From contig NW_026944383.1 of the NCBI RefSeq assembly GCF_033439725.1, positions 5,208,001 through 5,272,000 on the forward strand: 64,000 bases of DNA, given 5' to 3'. Position numbers and translations under genes: made by a program. The notes below the pieces were generated by a model. That model saw nothing but the letters and a program-made list of their open reading frames with translations, ran no database searches and was not told the DNA's origin. This document shows positions 23,401 to 35,723 of the stretch, piece after piece. Each line of letters starts with the position of its first letter. Position 1 is the stretch's first letter. This DNA comes from Neurospora tetraspora. Taxonomy: Eukaryota > Ascomycota > Sordariomycetes > Sordariales > Sordariaceae.

Positions 23401-25947
23401 ATCAACATGACAAGGGCGGCCAAGCTCTCCCTGCACATCAACTTGTGCTTCAGCTGCTTGAGCTTGTCAACTACTGGCTCCGGACTCCTGGCTCGATGCG
23501 TTGTTCTACACTACGGGCGATACTAGACGCCGTGCAACTGTCGAGACGCGGTTGTGGAAAAAGCACCGCTAATCCTCATAGGCGCAATGGTCATCAAGGC
23601 TATTCCAAAGGTATCACCTGATGATAGGACATCAAGCCTCAACTACCTCCAGACGCGAAATTGCCTGTCCATGTAAGGCACTAACTTTTGCCTGTAGTAC
23701 CGCCGAAGTGCATCGCTCGTGGGGGTTTTGGCTCAATTTCTATCACAGGGACTTACTGACGGTCAAAATGGAACCCCCACTCGTAGAGAGGCCTCTGTTA
23801 TGGTCGCAGCTCGAGTACGTGGCTTCTCGTGGAAGATGATGTATAAAGTGCGGTTGGAAGCACGACCTCGGGGTTTCCTATTGGAAACCAAGGCTTTAGC
23901 AACCATCTGGACTCAAGAGAAGTCGCACGAACTGCTTGAAGTCCGAGGGCAGCAAGACTGGCCGGCAATGGCGGCACAAATCCTCATCCGAGCCAACTCC
24001 AAGAAAGCCAACAGCAAGGTGAGGACCATAAACTCGCTAATCTTTCCTGCCGCCTCTCGCGGTCCATCTCGATACACACCACACCCCGGTTTCCATACGA
24101 CATACCATTCTCTATATACCAGCGCAACCAAAAGACATCAGACTGGACCCGATGATGTCGATTTAGGGTTCGTATTCAAACCCTATGACTTACTAGCTTT
24201 ACCCGCTGGTACACGAGATGTCTTGTATCGCGAAAATCCCGCGTGTGAGGGAAGTACCGGGATCTGTTTGGGCATCTCGCCTTGTATTCTCCTGCCAGCC
24301 CTGCTTTGGAGTGACTTCTAACCCTGCCATAACGGGAACTTGCATATGGTATGGCGATGCGGTCGAAGCAACATGTATGTCACGCCGTCACTTCTGGTAA
24401 GATTCACATCTCCCATTCCGCAGACTAATCAATCTACCGGAGGCTCGGGTGTGAGACAAATTTCTCCTCGCAACAAGAATGACCTACTAACGATACTGGG
24501 AAGTAGCAGGTTGTGCTACCGTCGCTGTTAGAACAGCTTTTTCCTGGCACTTTGTGTAGTACTTGCGGGCCGTGAGATGACTGGGCTCACTTGCTGTTCA
24601 TAGGATATGTGCAAACCCATGACAAGCTGCACCTTTCCGCCAGCAAGCACTCCTTGATAACGAATTATCAAGCCAGGGCGCTTGTGATATTCTTGCCGTC
24701 TTGGGCAAGAATCCCCGTCTTCGGGACTCGGAACCTCCAGGTCGCGGATACGAATTCCGGCTTACAGTCACGGATGGGCTGGATAAGGCCCGCTGTGGGA
24801 ACCCTTGTCGGGACACTCGTGGATTTCGAGGCAACCACTCTGAGAATCAAGTGCTTTCTCTTGACGATACCGGCGTTGACAAGACGATTATTCACAGAGC
24901 AAGTTGCCAGTTGGTTGTTATGTGCGGAGGCTCCAAGGTTCGTGAATGACATCAAGATGGCAATACCTCGGAGAAAATAACCAGGAAAGGCCATCTATAT
25001 CACTGAAACATACCGAGCATGACAGCACCCCTTCACCCTGGATGTCTGACAGCTGACAACATTAGAAGACAACTCCAGAGTACGTCGCGTAGGGCGGGAT
25101 ATGCTCGACGGACGCTTCCAAGCCTGCGGCTCAACATTCCTGGTGCCTGCCTTCGGGTAGTACGGACGGGACACTGCCTATGTAGGCCTTACGTAGCTGT
25201 CATCACAGGCTACCATTCGGCCGTCCCATCTTTTCAAACGACCCAATGTTTTGACTAGACAATATCCCACTCGGAATGGGATGTCCCAAGCCTTGAAGTG
25301 CATGCTGCACCTCTCCCACACCTGGACATTCCCAGATTCCTTCGTCATGCGGCCCCCTGCTATGTTGCAGGTTGACATCCGCCAGTGTCAACTAAATAGG
25401 CGTGGGAGACTACAACATGTCACCCTACGCACGTAGGCCGATGCTGCTGGCACACATGCACTCTCTCGATAGAGAGCGTGTGTGCAATACAGCATGTGTG
25501 GCTTACATACATGCTGGCACTATAGTCGGAAGAAGACCGGCTCATGGGCGGGATACTCAGACCGGAAATCAGCCGAGACTGGGATACCTTGACTCCCGTG
25601 AGCTTCGACAAATGCGTATCAACTCTCATCGATACCGACCTGGCGAGTAGGAGATGGGTGATCTACACCGGTCATTCTACGTTGGCAACCAACCTATCCA
25701 GAATCTCACGCCTACACCACTTCCGAGGACACCAGACTTCCATCCACCAGTTCGGAGGAGTACATAAAGGGGGCTCCGCCCTAGGCTCATTGCCATCTGA
25801 ACAGCATCGGCATCAGCATAATCAGCACTCACCAGCATCCAACTCATATTATCATTGTTGAATCATTATCAGCTCGCGGCTGAACTGAAGCGCAGTCTCA
25901 TACAAGCTGCTTTCACTCATCGACCAACTCTCCGGTCTACATTCAAA
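20422..25947. other. 5.5-kb gene-poor region
   Basis: I see no gene I can support. Many short frames exist on both strands (for example 23719-24321 plus and 20630-21334 minus) without recognisable motifs. CAACAA/GTTGTT runs near 20,940-20,980 are low-complexity DNA in the leader of the membrane protein gene. A strong hairpin lies at 25,450-25,485. The stretch immediately before 25,947 is the promoter side of the next plus-strand gene. Non-coding transcripts cannot be excluded. Confidence 0.45.
25450..25485. repeat. short perfect-loop hairpin
   Basis: GCACACATGCACTCTCT and AGAGAGCGTGTGTGC form an almost complete inverted repeat around a 4-base CGAT loop. Related CATGCTGGCAC/GCTGGCACAC words recur within 80 bases. 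No gene overlaps it that I trust. Confidence 0.55.
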
Positions 25948-26400
25948 ATGTCTGGCCAAGCTTCCTCAAGCAACAGTACGTCTACGCCCAGCCACCTCCT
26001 TCACTACAGCACAGCACAAGCCCCCAAGACCTGTTCACGCACCATATCAATCTTTGATCTTTATCCCTCCCTCTCTCTTCCTTCCCCTTTCCCATCCCAA
26101 TCCTCCATCCCCACCCCCCATCCAGCTAACCCCCCGCCAACAACTCTCAAAACATTTACTAACCCCCCCTTCCCCCCTCCAGTCAACAACTCCTCAACCT
26201 CCTACTCCTCCTCCTCCTCCTCCAACAGCACCAGCAGCAACTCCATCAACTACTCCGCCTACAAAGACACGTACGCCTCCGCCAACGGCAGCACCCCGAT
26301 CGATCGGTACAAGGAGCAGAGCCGCTACGATGAAGGGTGGAACCCGCATCATGTTACTAGTGGTGGGGGTTATGGAGGTGGGGGGTATGGGAAGAAGTGA
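25948..26400 (+). CDS. 81-residue Ser/Gly/Tyr-rich protein
   Basis: Exon 1 is 25948-25975 and exon 2 is 26183-26400. The 207-nt intron begins GTACGT, contains a GCTAAC branch site and ends CTCCAG. Its removal joins MSGQASSSN to INNSSTSYSSS in frame and removes a Pro/Ser-rich stretch that looks intronic. The protein is Ser/Asn-rich (residues 5-35), with a central YSAYKDTYAS and IDRYKEQSRYDEGW segment and a tail of Gly/Tyr repeats (GGGYGGGGYGKK). It is hydrophilic, without signal or membrane segments. Small Gly/Tyr/Ser proteins of this kind in filamentous fungi are often abundant, stress- or development-regulated transcripts (inference from composition only). A run of 25 G residues begins 43 bases after the stop codon. 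I do not recognise a family. Confidence 0.7.
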   Translation: MSGQASSSNSTSTPSHLLHYSTAQAPKTCSRTISIFDLYPSLSLPSPFPSQSSIPTPHPANPPPTTLKTFTNPPFPPPVNNSSTSYSSSSSSNSTSSNSINYSAYKDTYASANGSTPIDRYKEQSRYDEGWNPHHVTSGGGYGGGGYGKK

Positions 26401-27487
26401 ACTAAGAAGGGAATGAATGGGAGGCGAGGGTGGACGAAGGGGAGGGGGGGGGGGGGGGGGGGGGGGGGTCGAAACAGAAGGAGGAGAGGGGGCTGACACT
26501 GGCCCCAGTCCTGGTGCTTTGGGATTGAAGGACGGGTAAGGGGGTAGTGTAGGGATGAGGGTTGGTGAAGGGGGGGAGGTAAGGGGAAGGAGTGAAGCTG
26601 AGGCTGGACCTCACTTCAGATGTATTTTCTCTTTTTCTCCTCGAGTTGGATGGGAGGAGGTTCATCGGCATGGGATTCATGATCTGGTCTGCTTGGTACC
26701 TAAGGTTTCCATTTGTTTGTCCAGTTGGTTTTGGGTTTGGGATGGCTTGGTCCTTGTCTTTAGGGTGTTGGTGGTGTTTATGTTGCTTGGTTGGTCATGG
26801 TAAATCGGGCGGGCCGGTATCATCGTTTGGCATCAATCACTTTTTCCACATTCACAGGTATTCCGGCTGCGCTGGACATGTTTTCTGAGGTTTCATGGAC
26901 GGGAGGAGGGCGGCTGCTTATCGCGATTTCCTTAGGTTTGTGCTTCTCAATCATGATAATTTGCTCTTTCCCACAACCACCATTCACGTGCTTTCAGGTC
27001 CTCGTCGGAACTTCGGAACCTTTCCGGCAACAAAGAAAACGCATACAAGGTTCTGGTGACGCACCGAAAACCTTTATCCCCCCCTCCCCCATCCCCTTTT
27101 TTTCCTTGTGTCCCAAATACAATGGTATTCACTGAGGCTGTCCATAGCCCCTTCACCCTATTACCTCCAAGGTTCACAAGCTCCCCACGGCACGAACTGG
27201 CTGTTCACTTGGAAGCAGACACTAAGGGATGGATTCCGAGCGAAGGAGGGACTATTCACTGTATATCTTGGTGCTTTATCAAGGCTTGTTCAAAAATGGG
27301 CAGGAGGAGAGGTTTTTGGTTTAAATATCCTACAATTCCCTTGTTCGTTTTTGTTCCAACCATTATCACTACTACCGCCGACTAAGACAGCTCGAGACCT
27401 CCGACTAGTCGACAGTGTTTGGAATTAGCAAGATCGTGAGCTTTGCAGCGACCACATTCGAGTTTTTTGCGACAGCTCCGGTACAAG
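26401..27487. other. intergenic with poly(G) tract
   Basis: Contains an uninterrupted run of 25 G (26,444-26,468) in the probable 3' untranslated region of the preceding gene, followed by G-rich DNA. The rest is upstream sequence of the metallopeptidase gene; no other gene is seen. Confidence 0.5.
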
Positions 27488-28662
27488 ATGGCAATTGTAA
27501 GTGCCCTTACATCTTTTCCCTTTCTTGTTCCATAGGTGTGGTCTAGTGAACTTACTAACATGCCCTTCATAGACCTACATCAGCCCCCGAAAGCTGAAGA
27601 CGTACTACATCGATCCATCATGTGATGCAAGGTTTGACAACCAATTTGAGAGTTTCGTCAGAGAAGCCATGGATTATGCCCGTCGGGCCGTGGATCGGCT
27701 GACCTCAGATTCCGACACCGACTTCGCTAGAGTATACGAAACTCTCTTCAAGATGCCCAAGTCCGACACGCAACGGTTCAACTGGGGCAACAACTTCCGA
27801 CTAATGAACCCCCACAGCGCCTCAGTCCGAATGACAGCCTATGAACATGTGGTTGGAGTGCTCAGAGACTTTGCTACAAACTGGAGAAAGACTCACAACC
27901 ACTGGGAAGCAGATGTACGGTTTCACTGCGACGCTGGTAAGTAACCCCTTTCCCCCCATTCCATGATCAGTTCTCCTTCCTGTTTCCAAGCCGTCAAGAA
28001 CTTCAATGCTAACAACCCCAGAAACCCGCTTCCACTTTTTATACCTCCGCAGCTCCGACTCTTTCACCTCCCTCGACCCCCCAAACTTTGTCTTCAACAC
28101 CGGCTCCTTCCCCACCAACGTCACCCGCCAAGCCTTCACTTCCTACAAGCTTTCTACCGAGGGCGCAAACGGAGAAGTCCGCGACCTGTTTGGTCTCACC
28201 GGCATCCGAGGTGACTCCAACGTCCAGAACCCAGCCAGAGTCGTGATTGACCTGTGCCAAGAAACATGGGAGGCCTTCTCGGACAGCACAAGGGCAAATA
28301 ACGACAGTGCGTCGGACTTGCTGGAGTATAGAGGTAAGGTGGATGATGTCTCGAAGTGGTCGATTCCAAGGATTATCTTCCACGAGATGATGCATTGTCG
28401 GTACTACGGCCTTGACATGGATGATACGTACGCTATAGCACTATGTAGTGCTACCTGTACATCGGGCTGGGAGTCGTGCATGAATATCCCCAGGGGACCA
28501 AGTTGCGTTGATGCGGAGAGATATGCGTTGCTGGGTTTTATGGCTAGGTTGGCTGATTTGAGGCCTGAGGGGGAGGAGAGGGGGGGATATACTCTGTCGA
28601 GGACTGATGAGGGGGAGAGGGTGAAGGGGGTAGTGCGCTTCTATGAGGATGTTACTAGGTGA
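27488..28662 (+). CDS. HEXXH zinc metallopeptidase-like protein
   Basis: Three exons, 27488-27496, 27573-27936 and 28022-28662, encode 337 residues. Both introns (76 and 85 nt) start GTAAGT and end TAG or CAG; intron 2 carries a GCTAAC branch site. Exon 1 encodes only Met-Ala-Ile. The second exon opens TYISPRKLKTYYIDPSCD and continues with a helical segment. In exon 3, IPRIIFHEMMHCRYYGLDMDD holds the HEXXH zinc motif followed by Asp residues. This recalls the aspzincin (M35, deuterolysin/Lys-specific) arrangement, where an Asp is the third zinc ligand. Later Cys residues (CSATCTSGWESC, PSCVDAERYALLGFMARL) also fit that group. There is no signal peptide, unlike secreted deuterolysins, so it may act inside the cell or leave by another route. 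Substrate unknown. Confidence 0.8.
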
Positions 28663-30031
28663 GATGGAAAGGTTGTGGCTTGGGTGGAAGGTGGGAGGTC
28701 TCTCTTTTTTTTCATGGTTGGTTTGGTATTTCTAAGGTGGCCAGTAGTTCTGGATATGGCCTTTCTCATTATCTCTCCTTTTGAAGTCGCACTGTCCGCT
28801 GGTTTTTGGTCTTTTAGCAAAAGAGGTCTCCCTTGTCTTAGAGTTTTTATTCACTTCTTTCATTTCCTTCATTCTTTCTGTCCATGTCATCAACTCTTCA
28901 GATCCTACGAACGTTCTTGCCTTCTCATCAAGACGAAGTTGACTGCGTATTCTGCCTACTTTAACTTTTTTTTGGTCTTTAAACACTGGTAGTCCCAGCT
29001 CACATAGCAGGTATGTATCAGTCCATCGTCGTCCAGTTCGATGGATAATCATGCAGGGATATGCTCCGAAGATGTAGAAATGTCCCAAAATGCACCGGTA
29101 TGTTAAGCAGGGGCAGTAACTACCAGCATAACGGTCATCTGACATTATTCAGATATGATCTGGGCTGTGAATGAAGACGGGAGTGATGCCTGTCAGTCGA
29201 AGTGAAGGGTGCTTCAGCCGTCTTAAGTGACACACTCCGAACAGGCCTAGCTAGTCTCACGGCCACTCCTTGCCCCAAGCATTACGTCTTTCCAGAATGT
29301 ACTATGCATTCCGTCTAACGGTTACACCCGCTTTCACAACCGAGATTCACCCTAGCTCGTAGCTATGTCTGTTCCGGTCAAGCCAATGACGATGCTTATC
29401 CCCTATTCGTGTGACCTCCATGAACCCTTCAGCAAACAAGAGTGAGTGTGCGGCTACCTCCATGAGCTGCCATGCGCAAGAGCAAGTCCTGCGTCCTGAA
29501 GAGTGAATGGCTTTACATATATAAAGATCAGAACCCTTGCCCAGGGATTCTTCAATACTCTGGGGAAAATGCCTTACGGCAGCTTTCACTTGCAAATGAC
29601 ATACATGGTATCCGTTTGGCGAGATGCCTCCAGAATGAGGACAATACCGGATTCATGATGCACAGCTCATGGAGTCTTCATATTCGCCCATCTCAGCCTT
29701 CATGTTCTGATAATGTTAGAGTGCACATGGGGGGTTGAATGGTGAATGACATTGGAGTCATGCTCGCACGATCACCATGGCGAAACTCATGATGAAGAGC
29801 GAGCATTCCCAGCGCCAATGACTGGATCTGAATGTAAGGAAATTATTGCCCAGATTTCCTATAAGACGCCGGTCATATTTGTTGTTTTGGCCGAGAGCTT
29901 GTGTTTCTTTTCTTCCCAATCCTCAACTGATACCGAAGAAAACGACGGGAAAATACTTTTCAACCATAGTAAAAGCGCAGAGAAGATACTCCACCCTATC
30001 CAAGCCGGAGCCAGATATTCAAGCAGTAACC
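28663..30031. other. intergenic, no gene seen
   Basis: Only short frames without coding character. It includes the 3' untranslated region of the metallopeptidase gene and upstream sequence of the next predicted gene. Confidence 0.45.
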
Positions 30032-30709
30032 ATGGCGCCAACAACCCAGAGCCTCAACGCCCAGAACCCCAACTCCAAAAAGGTCCGGGAAGTCCACGAG
30101 TTCGACGCAACCCCCTCGACCAAGGGGCAAACCACACCGCGTACCTCTACCTACTCCTCCTGGTGTTACCCTTCCCCAGCCACCACAACCACGACCATTT
30201 CCTTCCCTTCCCCTCCCTCCTCCTCCTCCGCCGCCGCGGCCACCGCCCAAAAGCAGCAGCTTCAGCCCCTAGACGTAACCCCCTCAGTCATCTCCAACTT
30301 CGTCGTCACCGGGACGGACGCAAGTTTCGTGGGATTCACAACTCCCACTGGAGGCGGCACCGGAGAAGTCATTCCAGTTTCGTCACCGTCACCGGCACCT
30401 GAGTCTGAGTCCAAGCCTGAGCTTGACTCCGAGCCTGGAGCGGAGCTTGAGTTTGACTCCGAGCCTGAAGCAGGGTCAGGGGAAGCAGCAACAACGGCGC
30501 AGGAGGGTACACCGCAGGGTACTACAAGCCAAACCACAGTCACCCCTATCACCACGCCACAAGCCGGTGATGACTTGACCTTGACACGAAGTGAGGAAGA
30601 GGAAGAGGAGGATGCAGAGGCTGCAAGTAGGAGTAGGATCAAGAGGCAGACTGAGGCTGCTCGTTCTGTTTGTGAAAGGTGGTTGGGGGTAGATGGAAGC
30701 AGTACTTAG
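30032..30709 (+). CDS. predicted Ser/Thr/Glu-rich protein, unassigned
   Basis: The start at 30032 (ACCATGG) gives 225 residues; the frame itself is open from 29846. The composition is protein-like but low in complexity: Thr/Ser/Pro and Ala runs (residues 35-75), then repeated PESESKPELDSEPGAELEFD-type acidic units (about 130-160), a Thr-rich stretch and an acidic EEEEEEDAEAA run before a basic IKRQTEAARSVCERW tail. A moderately conserved-looking core is DVTPSVISNFVVTGTDASFVGF. No domain is recognised and there is no membrane segment. It may be a disordered nuclear or cytosolic protein, or an overpredicted frame. Confidence 0.45.
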   Translation: MAPTTQSLNAQNPNSKKVREVHEFDATPSTKGQTTPRTSTYSSWCYPSPATTTTTISFPSPPSSSSAAAATAQKQQLQPLDVTPSVISNFVVTGTDASFVGFTTPTGGGTGEVIPVSSPSPAPESESKPELDSEPGAELEFDSEPEAGSGEAATTAQEGTPQGTTSQTTVTPITTPQAGDDLTLTRSEEEEEEDAEAASRSRIKRQTEAARSVCERWLGVDGSST

Positions 30710-33700
30710 GGCGAGCGAATACAAGAAGGAGGAAAAGAGGATAGGGAATAAGGTGGTACAGATAAGAAGGAGACAGTGATCGAGGTTGGGTTGGGAACTG
30801 AACCCAGGTGGGACAGCTGCCCTGCCTGGGGAAAGGATACATGTAATCAAGAGCCGTAAAAGTGGAAGGGACAATTGGATTGCTGGAGAGTCATGGAATA
30901 GGAAGAAGGTGAAGAAGGATCAGCTGGGAGAGAGTCTGATGACATCATTATCCCTTCCTTAAAGGAAGGAGGAACTGAGGCAATCAGGGGGAAATGGACA
31001 AGGCAGAAACAATTAAAGGGGAAGGAAAAAAACAACGTTGGGAAGCGGCGTATTTACTTCTAAAAAGTAGAGGTAATTAGAAAGGCAAGAGAAGGAAGCA
31101 ATAACGAACGTTGACAGGCTTCAACTGCCGAACGAACGGTCTGGCCAAGTCTTTCCAGTCATGAATCCATGTCCATGTCCACGTCGAAACAAAAACGTCG
31201 TCGTGCATGATTGTCTGGTTCAGGATGTGGGCTCGGAAAGAAGCCAGTCGGGCGGCTTGGCTTTTTCTACGGCGTAGAGGTCAGTAGAGGTATATATGTA
31301 TCACTGTGTGATATGTGCACGTCGAATGTGTACCTACCTATTGAACAATTGCAGTGAAGCATGATGAATGACGATGAATTCATCTACTTCAGGGGTCTTG
31401 TGAGCTTCAATAGCAAGGTAGGTAACGTAACCTCTTAGGCCAGAGCGTGAAACCGACGAATGCGACGAGTGTGCTTGGAATACGGTGCACGCCCTGCTTT
31501 GTCCTTGCATCCTCTTCTGTTATCTGGTCCTCTCCATGTCTGCCCAGGCTAGGGTCGCTTGATCACCAGGGGCACCGAGAAAAGAAACTCTCAGCCTTGC
31601 AAGGTATTGCTCATTTTCTAATGGCTTTCGATAGCTTTCCGATGGTTTGGAGAAATCCAAGGACCAGCCCTTCGGTAGTTTGAATCCCTGTCTGCCACTG
31701 TTTAGTAATCCGTAATAGTAGAAAAAGCAACGAAAAACAATGAGATAGGGGTTAATCAAGACCGTGAACGTGAGCGTCTGAGCGAGATAGCCTCGCCTCG
31801 CCTCGCTTCATCCCTTTTACGGACTATGTACGTACTGTCCACATAAATCCGACCAAGGGGCTTCGTAACTCCGGGTGCACTGTACCTTCCTTCCACCTTC
31901 TCAGTCCATCTTTTATCATGAATACTACCAGACCAGACGACAGGGAGGAGAATCCTTCCTCCAACGTTTTGCTGACCTCGGCCAACACAAAGTAAGAGAA
32001 AGAAAAAAAACCAACGGCTCGCTTGTTTCCTAGAGCCATGGCATGCCAGAATTTGCAAACTCTGTCACTTTGCGATATATCGAAAACGATTTTCGGACGT
32101 TTCGGGCCCAGAGATAGGAAGTTGTGATCGAAAGAAGAAAGCGATTCGTATCTCCGAAACCGTGCTGTTCGGAGTTTTCAAGAATCAACGCTGCCGATAT
32201 CTAGTTAGCCCCTAAAATCTCATCTCGCTCCGCTCCCCGTGGGAACTGGAAGACGAAACACCTAGTGTGGACACACCTACATGGAAGAAGCCCTTATAAA
32301 AACGGAAAGAAGAGACGGATGCGAAGGCCGAAAGGCAAACCGTTGGTGCATTCGGGGTCTTTGGTGTACTTGGCGTATCCGGAGACAAAGGGCAAGGACA
32401 TGGGATGATGGGATTGAAGGCAACATAACGTTGGTTGTCAAGTGTTTTGGCACTGCGTCTACCTAGAGGTATGTAGGTCCCAACGCGGTTCGTCCCTACC
32501 TTACTGCATTTTTAAGCGCAAGGTGCCCCAGGCTTTTCTCTTTGATAGGTACCTTATTCGATGAAGAAAGAAGCATTCATCCGAGTAGCTGATGTCAAAC
32601 CGGACTAACTTCCCTTTATCTCCCATTCGACCTTCATGAGCGATCAGGCAGCAGTTCCTCGGCAGAGTAGTCCATTAAGACCAGCGCAAGAATAGGCAGC
32701 CATGGTATCTCTAGGATTATCAGGACTGTCGATTACAAAGCAGACCGACGATATCTGAAGACACCCTATAACAAGTGAATGTTATCGTCCACTTAGCCGA
32801 GGTGAGATTTGACCGCGTAAGTACGAGATATTGCTATTAGTTATGACAGCAGATGTGCAACATGCCTCGGCACTACCCAAGCCTAGGCAAGGTAGGTTTC
32901 TCCTGCTTTCTTAACCTCCGAACCATATCGGAGAGAGTAGCTGGTACGGTAGAGGCAGGGTTCGTCAAGTCTAAAAAAGGTGTAGCTCCAAGATTTGACA
33001 GGTTCGGTATAAAGCCGTGAGGACCGAAAGATGAGGCAAGGGCACACATCTTACACAGTATGAAGGTGAAAGGTCCTTCACCTTTACCGGCATTGGATTA
33101 GGTTGAACAACCTTGAAACCGGCGAGAGTGTCTCACTTATCGTTGATGCTTCTTTTCCAAGCTATCGTAAACAAGGTTCAACCCCATATTTCTTGCGCGG
33201 TTCCCCTCAAACGGTTCACCGGTACTGCGAGGGGTCCGCGGGTCCCCCCCTTGGAAAGAGCTCTGTCGGTATTTCGCTATTTTTGGTCCAATTCCGTGGT
33301 GTTGCAGCGAAGGGAACACTGGGAACGGAACCCATTTCGATCAAGGAGTGCTGCACTGTTCTTCACAGATCGATGTTACCCAGCGGCTCTAATATGGCCA
33401 GTTTTTTTTGGCATATGAGCGTGGAATATAGGGTAGGGGGGGGGGGGGGGGGGGGGTGGTCAGTTTTCCCCATATCTTGGGAAATGGAAGACGTCGACGA
33501 TCTCGTGGCTTGAAATGCTGAAATCATCTGATGTGTCGTCAATGCGGGTAGGGTGTGGATGATCATGTCTCGTTTTCGCATCTGGAACTCTTGGGGGGCT
33601 TGGGCTATTGCGTCGTGGGATCTTTCGTTTCGCCTGCGTTGGGTGGTAGTTAAGTGTGCCTCGGAGACGATGGACACGGTTTCGTGGGTGAGGACTGTCA

Positions 33701-34778
33701 CTTTCCCGGTGTGCTAGAACCGGAGCAGTTCCGGGCCTGCGGTCGTTGATGATGCGCTAGAGAATAGCGTCAAGCTCATCGAGTAAGCCCCATATTGGGC
33801 GCCCATGGAGGAACCGTGATGAGTGGCTGTGTTCCAACGGGGTGAGAATCAGGGGGCACGCGATAGAGACAACCCAACTGCTGCATGTCTCATCACATCG
33901 ACGACACGGAATCGCATCGACATCTATTCCTGCCCTATTCTGGCCTCTCTTGCCTCTTTCTCGCCCGTTTCTGGACACAATGGGCACACAATGTCAATGG
34001 AAGCCCAAAATCACATCAAAGCCAAGGAGAGGGCATTGAGTGCTTGGGCCCAAAAGGGAAATGGTCTGGTGCGTTGCATCCCGCCCAGTGACCACCAGCT
34101 CACAGTCTCTCACAGTGTTCCCGTCCGTGGTGGATGGAGAAAGGTGATGATCAAAGCTGACGCTGGCTGAATGCTGAGTGATGGGGGAGCAATGAGCATG
34201 GAAGCTAGCCTGGCTGGATGCCTGGGGAAAGTCTTCAGCAGCACCCACTTCATCAGTGATCAGGGGGTTATCAATAAGGTAGCCGGGTCAGCATATGAAA
34301 CAAACGGAAGAGGGAAAACGGGGCATCACCTGTACTGTGTCAATAGGGGATAAGATCGAGCATGCATCACTGAACTAGTGTACTCCCTTGGCAATCGTAG
34401 CCGGTGCCCTGCCAATCAATGCCTTCATCATCTTGCTTTGCTTCGTTGTAACGTGCCCGGCCTTGGTTGCTTCACCAAAATCTTATATGTAAAGAGCATA
34501 TATGAGATGTGTTATCCCCCACACGCATTTCGTATCCGTGTTTCCAGGTATACACCCTACGACGCCCTCACAATCCCTCTTGCTGTGGCGATAAGTTTGA
34601 CGACGACCGACCGACACCCTCCAATAATCCGGTTTCTTTTGTCTCGGAAGTCCTCCCAAAGTGAACAGTCATTGAGTGGTGGTTGTTTGGTCTCATAGAG
34701 GACGGGACGCACATATAGTCAAACAGCAACACACCTACCTGCCCGGCTTGCCTGACTTGAGAGAGAAAATCTGCATCC
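30710..34778. other. 4-kb gene-poor region with poly(G) tract
   Basis: I see no supportable gene. A run of 21 G lies at 33,436-33,456. The last kilobase is presumably the promoter and leader of the next plus-strand gene. Confidence 0.45.
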
Positions 34779-35723
34779 ATGGCCGCCACGCTCCCACGCC
34801 CGGCTGTCCTGCCGCACTCCAGCGGGTGTCAGTCGTGTTCAGCTTCAGATCGTCTTTCACTTCAGATCATTTCCCCTTCGCCAGCAGCATCAACCGCTAG
34901 CGGCAACAACACCACGGCGGGGAGCTTCGCCAGCATTACGCCCACCAATAACCCACCAACACTAAGTGGGGCCAAATCACCACCACCACCATCACCACCA
35001 AAGCAGCAACAGCAGCAGCATGCCGATTCCAACATGTCGCAAAGCGTCGTCTTGGCCCATTCGAGAGAGCTAGAGCCTCACCGCCCTGTTGCAACGTCGA
35101 TGCAAGATATTACCTGGTGTCCGATGCAAGAATCACCGCAATCTGAGGACGATGTGACGAGGTCTTCCCCCGAGCTGCTCGTAGCCGTATGGCCAACAAC
35201 ATCAACCGATGGGCGCAGCCGGCAACCATCACAGAGTGTCGGCATCAGCGAGTCCATCGAAACACCATTCATCCACATGCCGCGATGCAAGCTTTCAATC
35301 ACCAGTTTTGACGACATTCACCAACATGAACCGTTACCTGCAGTAGGAAGAGGGGGTCCGTATCCGGGACATGGAAGCATCAAGATCGAGCAAGTCGCTC
35401 TGCCGCGGGCCGTGGTGCAGGGATTTTTGTCCGGCGTTCGACTGCCCAACGGGCTTGCTGGTATAGACCCTGAGATTGCCTTTCCTCGCCACTTTGACGA
35501 CGACGATGAGTGGGTGCAGTCGCGGTGCATCTTGTCGGACTTTTCCGAGCTGGAGGAGGACGAGGCGGCTCGGCTGTCGAGCGAGGAAAGGTTGTGCTGC
35601 TGGGGAAGCATCGTGTTGACGAGGGATAATGATGGACATGGATGGGACCTGGGATTTGTCGTGCATCGAGTGTTGACGCAGCGGGATCCTGTCACCGGGA
35701 CTTGTGCATGTGGTCGTCGATGA
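34779..35723 (+). CDS. unassigned 314-residue protein
   Basis: ATCCATGGCC is a strong start context. The N-terminal 120 residues are disordered (Ser/Thr/Pro, a PPPPSPP tract and a Gln run at about residues 75-80). The C-terminal part looks folded: SIKIEQVALPRAVVQGFL, AGIDPEIAFPRHF, an acidic DDDDEW, CILSDFSELEEDEAARLSSE, then RLCCWGSIVLTRDNDGHGWD and a Cys-containing end CACGRR. There is no signal peptide or membrane helix and no catalytic motif I know. Composition and length make it a credible gene; function unknown. Confidence 0.6.
   Translation: MAATLPRPAVLPHSSGCQSCSASDRLSLQIISPSPAASTASGNNTTAGSFASITPTNNPPTLSGAKSPPPPSPPKQQQQQHADSNMSQSVVLAHSRELEPHRPVATSMQDITWCPMQESPQSEDDVTRSSPELLVAVWPTTSTDGRSRQPSQSVGISESIETPFIHMPRCKLSITSFDDIHQHEPLPAVGRGGPYPGHGSIKIEQVALPRAVVQGFLSGVRLPNGLAGIDPEIAFPRHFDDDDEWVQSRCILSDFSELEEDEAARLSSEERLCCWGSIVLTRDNDGHGWDLGFVVHRVLTQRDPVTGTCACGRR

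Noticed and set aside
30785-30840. B-box-like GGTTCAGTTCC on the minus strand
   Set aside because: No A box or cloverleaf can be built around it.
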